6,979 nt of DNA, from the NCBI GenBank assembly GCA_023259925.1, contig JALRDS010000012.1, forward strand, positions 1 through 6,979, read 5' to 3'. The notes beneath the pieces were generated by a model, which did no database searches, was not told the origin of the DNA, and saw only the letters and a program-made list of their open reading frames with translations. The translations under genes were made by a program, and so were the position numbers. This DNA is from Candidatus Saccharimonadia bacterium (GTDB taxonomy: Bacteria; Patescibacteriota; Saccharimonadia; Saccharimonadales; Saccharimonadaceae). Shown here in pieces: positions 1 to 5,389 of the stretch. Each line of letters begins with the position of its first letter. Within the stretch, counting starts at the first letter, position 1.

Positions 1-864
1 GAACGTATGCGTGAAGGCATGAGTGAAAAAGTTGATGTTGAGCGAGCGGCGAAGGACGGAGACGAAGTGACAATCGACTTCGTTGGCAAAAAAAATGATG
101 TTGCATTTGATGGCGGTACGGCTACCGATTACGAACTGAAATTGGGCTCAAACTCATTTATCCCAGGCTTTGAAGAAGGGATCGTTGGCAAAAAGATCGG
201 GGAGACATTCGACCTAACGCTAACATTCCCAGAGTCGTACCATGTTGCAGACCTGGCGGGTGCCGAAGTGGTGTTCACGACCACACTGAAAAAAGTCAAA
301 GAACTCAAGAAGCCTGAACTTAATGATGATTTTGCTAAAAAAGCAGACAGTCGTGTAAAGACTTTGGATGAGCTTAAGAAAGACATTAAAAAAGAACTCA
401 CCTCACAAAAAGAGCGTGAAGCCACCGATAAGCTAAAAGATGACCTCGTTGGGAAGCTGATAGAGGTATCAGATATTCCTGTGCCACAGATTCTGTTAGA
501 TGATCAAAAGCGCAGTATTGAACAAGATATGACTCAGAACTTGATGTATCAAGGACTTACAATCGAACAATACGTGGCTAACCAGGGATTTAAGACGAAA
601 GAAGATTGGCAAGAAAAGGAAGTACTACCAGCTGCCGAAAAGCGGGTAAAAGCTGGGTTAGTACTGGCTGAACTGTCAAAGGCCGAGAAGATAGAAGCTA
701 CAGCCGATGAGTTAGCAGAGCATATTAACGTGTATAAGCAACAATATGCGAACAGTCCTGAAATGGCGAAACGGTTTGATGAGCCTGAAGCCCAGCGAGA
801 TATCGCTAACCGACTACTTACTGAAAAAACCGTTGATCGACTCGTAGAACTGAACTCGAAGTAA
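1..864 (+). CDS. tig: Trigger factor, C-terminal part (5' end cut by window edge)
   Basis: Ribosome-associated chaperone with peptidyl-prolyl isomerase activity that meets nascent chains at the exit tunnel. The frame is open from base 1 (Glu-Arg-Met...), so the Met codons at 7 and 19 are internal and the real start lies upstream. The 287 visible residues begin at the end of the N-terminal ribosome-binding domain, which is mostly missing. The FKBP-like domain follows at fragment residues about 20-100, with the family signatures GDEVTIDF, LGSNSFIPGFEEG, GE, FPESYH and DLAGAEVVF. Next is the PELNDDFAKK linker, then a long charged alpha-helical C-terminal chaperone domain that ends LVELNSK before TAA. 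Trigger factors are usually about 430-450 residues, so roughly 150 are absent here only because of the window edge. It lies next to clpP, a common tig-clpP pairing, but a separate promoter sits between them. Identity is strong from motifs and domain order. Confidence 0.95.
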   Translation, partial: ERMREGMSEKVDVERAAKDGDEVTIDFVGKKNDVAFDGGTATDYELKLGSNSFIPGFEEGIVGKKIGETFDLTLTFPESYHVADLAGAEVVFTTTLKKVKELKKPELNDDFAKKADSRVKTLDELKKDIKKELTSQKEREATDKLKDDLVGKLIEVSDIPVPQILLDDQKRSIEQDMTQNLMYQGLTIEQYVANQGFKTKEDWQEKEVLPAAEKRVKAGLVLAELSKAEKIEATADELAEHINVYKQQYANSPEMAKRFDEPEAQRDIANRLLTEKTVDRLVELNSK

Positions 865-874
865 CTTGTTCATT

Positions 875-911
875 AATATCTAGCACTCGAATTGCGTGAG
901 TGCTAGATATT
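875..911. promoter_or_regulatory. CIRCE operator (HrcA-binding inverted repeat) upstream of clpP
   Basis: A perfect 14-base inverted repeat (AATATCTAGCACTC at 875-888 and its complement at 898-911) is separated by exactly 9 bases (GAATTGCGT). The core at 880-906 reads CTAGCACTC-N9-GAGTGCTAG. The classical CIRCE consensus is TTAGCACTC-N9-GAGTGCTAA, so only the outermost pair differs, and it differs symmetrically. CIRCE is bound by HrcA, which represses chaperone genes until folding stress titrates GroEL. The repeat overlaps the predicted clpP promoter, as expected for a repressor site. The hrcA gene is not in this window. The hairpin is followed by only a short T stretch, so a secondary role in ending tig transcription is possible but weak. 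Confidence 0.9.
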
Positions 912-920
912 TTGTATACT
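892..920 (+). promoter_or_regulatory. Predicted clpP promoter inside and next to CIRCE
   Basis: The -35 candidate TTGCGT (892-897) lies in the 9-base loop and inner edge of the CIRCE repeat. The -10 candidate TATACT (915-920) follows after an ideal 17-base spacer. Counting from the -10 element puts +1 at base 927, the A of the clpP ATG. The -10 is a good match and the -35 is a partial one (TTG only), which suits a repressed or regulated promoter. The +1 position is inferred from spacing, not measured. Confidence 0.7.
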
Positions 921-926
921 AAAGTT

Positions 927-1520
927 ATGAAACCTAGCAACTATTTAGTTCCAACTGTGATAGAAAGTTCACCACTTGGCGAGCGAGCATTCGACATCTA
1001 TTCTCGTTTACTGAAAGAACGAATTATCTTCTTGGGTGAGGAAGTAAATGAGCACACGGCGAACCTCGTAGTGGCGCAACTGCTATTTTTAGCCCACGAA
1101 GATCCGAAGGCGGACATTTCTCTTTACATAAATAGCCCAGGCGGTAGTGTGTATGATGGCTTAGCGATTTTTGACACGGTCCAGTTTATTAAACCGGATG
1201 TAGCAACCTACGGCATTGGGCTCCAGGCGAGTATGGGTGCCTTTTTACTCAGCAGTGGTACAAAAGGGAAGCGGTTTGCTTTGCCGAATTCACGTATTAT
1301 GATTCACCAGCCGTCGAGCGGTACGCACGGTAAGATTACCGACCAAGAAATTACCTTGCGTGAAGGTATCTATCTTAAAAAGAGACTGAACGAAATTTTA
1401 GCAAAAAATACCGGCCAGAAGCTAAGTAAAATAGAAAAAGACGTTGATCGCGATTTTTGGATGAGTGCCGAAGAAGCAGTTTCATACGGTATTGTCGATA
1501 AGGTCATTGAAAAGCCGTAA
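927..1520 (+). CDS. clpP: ATP-dependent Clp protease proteolytic subunit ClpP
   Basis: Serine peptidase that forms a tetradecameric barrel in the cytoplasm and degrades proteins fed to it by Clp ATPases such as ClpX or ClpC. The product is 197 residues, the normal size. The catalytic triad is Ser102 (in QASMGAF), His127 (in MIHQP) and Asp176 (in DVDRDF), with the same spacing (25 and 49) as E. coli Ser97, His122 and Asp171. Other signatures are ERAFDIYSRLLKERIIFLG, INSPGGS, QFIKP and the LPNSR stretch before the His. I start it at ATG 927 because the resulting N-terminus, MKPSNYLVPTVIE, aligns with the gating tail of the family. A longer in-frame GTG at 900 lies inside the CIRCE repeat and upstream of the predicted +1. 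No Shine-Dalgarno precedes 927, so the message may be leaderless. Small departures from common ClpPs are VYDG where VTAG is usual, GLQAS where GQAAS is usual, and QPSSG where QPLGG is usual. Confidence 0.96.
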   Translation: MKPSNYLVPTVIESSPLGERAFDIYSRLLKERIIFLGEEVNEHTANLVVAQLLFLAHEDPKADISLYINSPGGSVYDGLAIFDTVQFIKPDVATYGIGLQASMGAFLLSSGTKGKRFALPNSRIMIHQPSSGTHGKITDQEITLREGIYLKKRLNEILAKNTGQKLSKIEKDVDRDFWMSAEEAVSYGIVDKVIEKP

Positions 1521-1530
1521 TTGCTTTAGA

Positions 1531-1851
1531 ATGATACGTCCTAATCATCACCTCTACATTCGCCGTGGCAAGGATGGTAAACGATATGTTCAAAAACCAT
1601 TGTCAACTTTTGATAACTTTACTACAGTAGTTTCATCATTGTACCCGCTATCAGGTATCCCTCAAGTAGTATCGGTTTTTTCAGGAAGCGCCCAGGGGGT
1701 ATCTATTGTAACGTGGGGATCGGCTTTATTCGTTGGTCTCGTATTTACCGCATATGGCATCAAGCATAGAGTTGCTCCCATGATAATCACGAATAGTATA
1801 TGGGTTATACTGGACTCACTAATAATTATTGGTGTTATATTAAACGGGTAG
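1531..1851 (+). CDS. PQ-loop / SemiSWEET-like three-helix membrane protein
   Basis: A 106-residue integral membrane protein starting at ATG 1531, ten bases after the clpP stop, and ending at TAG. A basic N-terminus (HLYIRRGKDGKRYVQK) precedes three hydrophobic helices at about residues 30-50, 57-78 and 82-104. Helix 1 carries the PQ-loop signature (YPLSGIPQVVSVF, Pro44-Gln45), helix 2 ends in AYG, and helix 3 has ITNSIW with Asn88. This single three-helix bundle matches SemiSWEET proteins, which dimerise to transport small sugars. From memory of the family, Asn88 aligns with the substrate-binding Asn, while the usual binding Trp of helix 2 appears to be Phe72. Substrate is therefore open. No Shine-Dalgarno is visible, so translation probably depends on coupling to clpP. 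A longer frame back to ATG 1465 lies inside clpP and adds nothing family-like. Fold confidence is good; transport function is inferred. Confidence 0.82.
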   Translation: MIRPNHHLYIRRGKDGKRYVQKPLSTFDNFTTVVSSLYPLSGIPQVVSVFSGSAQGVSIVTWGSALFVGLVFTAYGIKHRVAPMIITNSIWVILDSLIIIGVILNG

Positions 1852-1861
1852 CGGCGAGTGC

Positions 1862-1891
1862 TTGACATGTGTAGGCCGCATGGAGCATAAT
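1862..1891 (+). promoter_or_regulatory. Strong sigma70-type promoter for rpoBC
   Basis: A perfect -35 TTGACA (1862-1867) is followed after 18 bases by CATAAT (1886-1891, five of six matches). It lies just after the stop of the PQ-loop gene. Initiation is expected near 1898-1900, which gives rpoB a leader of about 130 bases. No better promoter is visible between here and rpoB. A hairpin resembling a terminator lies in the leader. Confidence 0.75.
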
Positions 1892-1928
1892 AGGGTTTAA
1901 TGAAGGTTGCATAAACTGCTTGCATTCA

Positions 1929-1960
1929 CACGCACGCCTGGGCGGGGCGTTTTTTGCGTG
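1929..1960 (+). terminator. Terminator-like hairpin with T run in the rpoB leader
   Basis: ACGCC (1934-1938) pairs with GGCGT (1946-1950) around a 7-base loop and runs straight into six Ts (1950-1955). Flanking CACGC (1929-1933) and GCGTG (1956-1960) are also complementary, so a longer stem with the Ts bulged out is possible. It could end the clpP operon. It sits downstream of the rpoB promoter, however, so transcripts from that promoter must also cross it, which suggests partial termination or attenuation. The core stem is short, so its efficiency is uncertain. Confidence 0.55.
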
Positions 1961-2016
1961 TTTGGAGTAGTTTAGAAACTCATACCCCCCACTATCAACA
2001 ACCATCTTAACCTGCG

Positions 2017-2021
2017 AGGAG
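2017..2021 (+). promoter_or_regulatory. Shine-Dalgarno deciding the rpoB GTG start
   Basis: AGGAG lies 8 bases before GTG 2030. No ATG in this frame is near the expected N-terminus; the first Met is at residue 25, inside the conserved LPNLMAHQ segment. The ribosome site therefore fixes the unusual GTG start. Confidence 0.85.
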
Positions 2022-2029
2022 AGTACAAC

Positions 2030-5000
2030 GTGGCAACCAAGCCTGCTACCAATCAGCGTGTGTTCTTTACGAAAGACGACACCGCACTCCCGCTCCCGAA
2101 CCTTATGGCTCACCAGAAAGATTCTTGGCGTGAATTCGTTGAGACTGGATTGAGTGAAATTTTCGCGGAGCTAAACCCAATCGAAGACTACACTGGCCAA
2201 AAGCTAGAACTACGATTCGGTAAATATGAATTCCAAGACCCAAAGAATTCAGAAATGTTCGCAAAAGAAAACAACATCACCTTCGATGCGCCACTTCATG
2301 CAACAGTGGAACTGACAAACAAGGTGACTGGTGAAGTAAAAGAGCAAGAAATCTACTTGGGTGATTACCCATGGATGACTGACCGCGGTACGTTTATTAT
2401 TAACGGTACTGAGCGTGTGGTTGTGTCTCAACTCATTCGTTCAGCTGGTGTGTTCTTTACTGCCGAGAACGTTGCTGGTCGAAACCACTACGGTGCTAAG
2501 CTGATTCCGGGCCGTGGTGCATGGCTTGAATTTGAGACAGCATCAAACGGTGCGCTGTACGTAAAAATTGACCGTCGCCGTAAGCTTCCAGTAACAACTC
2601 TGCTACGCGCCCTCGGTCATAGCAAGACATCTGAAATCAAATCACTATTCGAAAACGTTGATACGGGTGACGTGAAGTACATCGAAGCAACCCTAGATAA
2701 AGACCCTTCACGTGGTTCAAACGAAGCGCTGATTGAAGTATACCGTCGCTTGCGACCAGGTGATCTTGCGACTGTAGATAACGCTCGTCAAATGATTGAG
2801 CGAATGTTCTTTGACTTCAAGCGCTTTGATTATTCACGCGTGGGTCGCTACAAACTCAACCAACGGCTTGGACTCGACGTAGCAAACACTACTGAGAATC
2901 GTGTATTCCAGATGAGTGACCTAGTGGCTATTATTAGCGAACTGATTCGGTTGAATAACACGCAAGATGCAGCTGATGACATCGACGCACTATCGAACCG
3001 CCGCGTGAAGCTTGTTGGTGAGCTCGTCGCTCGTCAATTCCGCGTTGGTATGCTTCGTATGCAGCGAAACGCTATGGACCGCATGAGTATGAGTGACCTT
3101 GAGACAGTAACGCCATCACAGCTAATCAACGCCCGCCCGGTTGTTGCTGCTGTGCGCGAGTTCTTTGCCAGTTCACAGCTTTCACAGCTTATGGATGAGG
3201 TAAACCCGCTTTCAGAGCTGTCACACAAACGCCGATTGAGCTCGATGGGTCCTGGTGGTCTATCTCGCGAACGTGCTGGATTCGATGTTCGTGACGCTCA
3301 CCCAACACACTATGGTCGACTTTGTTCGGTAGAAACACCTGAAGGTGCCAACATTGGGCTCGTGCTTAACTTGGCCGCGTTTGCTCGTGTGAACGAATAT
3401 GGTTTCATTGAAACTCCTTACCTTAAGGTGAAAAACGGTAAAGTTACCGACGAAGTGGTGTATTTGGATGCTTCTCAAGAAGTAACTGAAGTGATTGCTG
3501 ATGCCGGAGCTGAACTCGATAAGGACGGTAAATTCGTAGCTGAACGTGTGAGCGCACGTAACGGACTGCTTCCAGAGCAGGTTGACAGTAGCGAAGTAAC
3601 CTTTATGGACGCGGCAAACAAGCAGGTGCTTGGTGCGCCGGCTTCACTGGTGCCATTTATTGAGAAGAACCGTATTGACCGTTCATTGACTGGTACGAAC
3701 ATGCAGAAGCAGGCAGTACCACTATTAACTCCGGAATCACCAACTGTTGGTACTGGTATTGAAGCTGAAATAGCTCGCAACTCATCACAGCTTGTAGTTG
3801 CAGAAGCTGATGGTGAAGTGGTTCGTGCAGACGGTGCCGAAGTGCATGTAAAGTACGCAAAAGGTACTAAGAAGTATGAATTAATCCACTTCTCAAAATC
3901 AAACGATGACCGCTCTATCAACCAAAAAACTAAAGTAATTCGTGGCCAAAAAGTGAAGCAAGGCGACATCCTAATTGAAGGTGCTTCGATCGCGGATGGT
4001 GAACTTGCACTCGGTCGTGACCTAACTGTGGCCTTCATGCCATGGGGTGGCTACAACATGGACGACGCGATTGTACTATCGAACCGCCTCGTTCAAGACG
4101 ACAGCTTAACAAGTATCAACATCAAGGACTACAACGTAGAAGTCCGCGAAACCAAGCTTGGTCCTGAAATTGTTACCCGTGACATTCCAAACGTGAGCGA
4201 AGAATCACTACGCCACCTCGATGAGAATGGTATTGTGCAGGTTGGTTCAGAGGTGAAGGCTGGTGACGTATTAGTTGGCAAGATTACTCCTAAGGGAGAG
4301 CAAGAACTTTCAAGCGAAGAGCGCCTCCTGCGTGCAATCTTCGGTGAAAAAGCTAAAGATGTTCGCGATACCTCACAGCGTATGAACAACGCTGGTGGCG
4401 GTAAGGTTGTGGGTGTTAAGATCTTCTCACGAGAAAATGGTCACGAACTGAAAGCTGGTGTTTTAATGCAAATCCAGATTTTCGTTGCACAACTTCGTAA
4501 GATTTCAGTTGGTGACAAGCTGGCTGGACGACATGGTAACAAGGGTGTAGTAGCGCGAATTCTGCCAGTAGAAGACATGCCGTTCATGGAAGATGGTACT
4601 CCGGTAGATGTAGTACTGAACCCGCTCGGTGTGCCAAGCCGTATGAACATTGGTCAGCTATTTGAAACTCACCTTGGTATGGCTGCGCGTGCTCTTGGTT
4701 ACAAAGTTGCAACGCCACCATTCAATGGGGTGTCTAACGAAGTAATCTCAGCAGAGCTTGAAAAAGCTGGCTACGCCCCAGACGGAAAGAGTCAACTGTT
4801 TGATGGTCGAACTGGTGAAGCATTTGAAGAGCGAACCACCGTTGGTGTGATGCACATTATTAAGCTGCACCACATGGTAAGTGACAAGATTCACGCCCGA
4901 TCAATTGGACCATACACTATGGTGACCCAGCAGCCACTTGGCGGTAAGGCACAAAATGGTGGTCAGCGATTTGGTGAAATGGAGGTGTGGGCACTTGAAG

Positions 5001-5389
5001 CGTATGGTGCCGCAACAACACTGCAGGAAATGCTTACTATTAAGTCCGACGACGTATACGGTCGAGCCAAGGCATATGAAGCAATCATTAAGGACGAACA
5101 AATTGTTGGACCAAAGCTTCCAGAAAGCTTCAACGTACTTGTAAAAGAATTACAAGGACTTGGTCTTCGCGTCGACCTACTCGACGAATCGGATGTAGTC
5201 GATGCTGAAGAAGTAATTGCCGAAGCAGGACCATCAGACAAGACCGTTCCAGCTGACCCAGCACCAATTGTAGGTGATGACGACACTGAAACAGTGCTTG
5301 ATGAAGCTGATGATATTGACTTAGAAGAGGACGGACTCAGTGTAGAGACCGCCGAAGAATTTAACGACGACGATAAGGAGGTAGCGTAA
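2030..5389 (+). CDS. rpoB: DNA-directed RNA polymerase subunit beta
   Basis: The beta subunit forms half of the RNA polymerase active cleft and the rifampicin pocket. The product is 1119 residues, shorter than E. coli (1342) and somewhat shorter than Gram-positive forms, with no large lineage insertions. In order it shows the N-terminal LPNLMAHQ segment, the DYPWMTDRGTFIINGTERVVV motif, the rifampicin region (381-406, SSQLSQLMDEVNPLSE then SHKRRLSSMGPGG), HPTHYGR and ETPEG (435-439), and MPWGGYNMDD (670-679). The flap (EERLLRAIFGEKA) follows, then GDKLAGRHGNKG with Lys830 and Lys838 matching E. coli Lys1065 and Lys1073, and the C-terminal clamp segment GGKAQNGGQRFGEMEVWALEAYGA (from 971). Residues about 1052-1119 form an extra acidic tail with roughly 28 Asp/Glu. 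Oddities are Asp678-Asp679 where Glu-Asp is nearly universal, and Val391, Leu387 and Met406 in the rifampicin region. It overlaps rpoC by one base. Confidence 0.98.
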   Translation: MATKPATNQRVFFTKDDTALPLPNLMAHQKDSWREFVETGLSEIFAELNPIEDYTGQKLELRFGKYEFQDPKNSEMFAKENNITFDAPLHATVELTNKVTGEVKEQEIYLGDYPWMTDRGTFIINGTERVVVSQLIRSAGVFFTAENVAGRNHYGAKLIPGRGAWLEFETASNGALYVKIDRRRKLPVTTLLRALGHSKTSEIKSLFENVDTGDVKYIEATLDKDPSRGSNEALIEVYRRLRPGDLATVDNARQMIERMFFDFKRFDYSRVGRYKLNQRLGLDVANTTENRVFQMSDLVAIISELIRLNNTQDAADDIDALSNRRVKLVGELVARQFRVGMLRMQRNAMDRMSMSDLETVTPSQLINARPVVAAVREFFASSQLSQLMDEVNPLSELSHKRRLSSMGPGGLSRERAGFDVRDAHPTHYGRLCSVETPEGANIGLVLNLAAFARVNEYGFIETPYLKVKNGKVTDEVVYLDASQEVTEVIADAGAELDKDGKFVAERVSARNGLLPEQVDSSEVTFMDAANKQVLGAPASLVPFIEKNRIDRSLTGTNMQKQAVPLLTPESPTVGTGIEAEIARNSSQLVVAEADGEVVRADGAEVHVKYAKGTKKYELIHFSKSNDDRSINQKTKVIRGQKVKQGDILIEGASIADGELALGRDLTVAFMPWGGYNMDDAIVLSNRLVQDDSLTSINIKDYNVEVRETKLGPEIVTRDIPNVSEESLRHLDENGIVQVGSEVKAGDVLVGKITPKGEQELSSEERLLRAIFGEKAKDVRDTSQRMNNAGGGKVVGVKIFSRENGHELKAGVLMQIQIFVAQLRKISVGDKLAGRHGNKGVVARILPVEDMPFMEDGTPVDVVLNPLGVPSRMNIGQLFETHLGMAARALGYKVATPPFNGVSNEVISAELEKAGYAPDGKSQLFDGRTGEAFEERTTVGVMHIIKLHHMVSDKIHARSIGPYTMVTQQPLGGKAQNGGQRFGEMEVWALEAYGAATTLQEMLTIKSDDVYGRAKAYEAIIKDEQIVGPKLPESFNVLVKELQGLGLRVDLLDESDVVDAEEVIAEAGPSDKTVPADPAPIVGDDDTETVLDEADDIDLEEDGLSVETAEEFNDDDKEVA
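5375..5382 (+). promoter_or_regulatory. Strong Shine-Dalgarno for rpoC within the end of rpoB
   Basis: AAGGAGGT lies 6 bases before the rpoC ATG and also encodes part of the last residues (Lys-Glu-Val) of beta. Together with the TAATG stop/start overlap this indicates translational coupling, which would keep beta and beta' synthesis matched. Confidence 0.9.

Noticed and set aside
875..913. CIRCE repeat as an ordinary terminator of tig
   Set aside because: The exact TAGCACTC-N9-GAGTGCTA pattern and its overlap with a promoter fit an operator better. The T stretch after the stem is short and interrupted, so any terminator role would be secondary.
900..926. Longer clpP start at GTG 900
   Set aside because: The extra nine residues are encoded by the CIRCE right arm and the -10 box, lie upstream of the predicted transcription start, and do not match the family N-terminus.
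1465..1530. Longer start for the PQ-loop protein inside clpP
   Set aside because: The extension is an out-of-frame reading of the clpP C-terminus with no ribosome site. ATG 1531 gives a family-sized protein.
1507..1532. Possible separate promoter for the PQ-loop gene (TTGAAA ... TAGAAT)
   Set aside because: The spacer is only 14 bases, and the -10 would overlap the ATG at 1531.
3475..4038. 187-codon open frame on the minus strand, and other minus-strand frames within rpoB and rpoC
   Set aside because: They lie opposite strongly conserved coding sequence, have Ser/Thr-rich compositions typical of antisense shadows, and show no recognisable domain or ribosome site.
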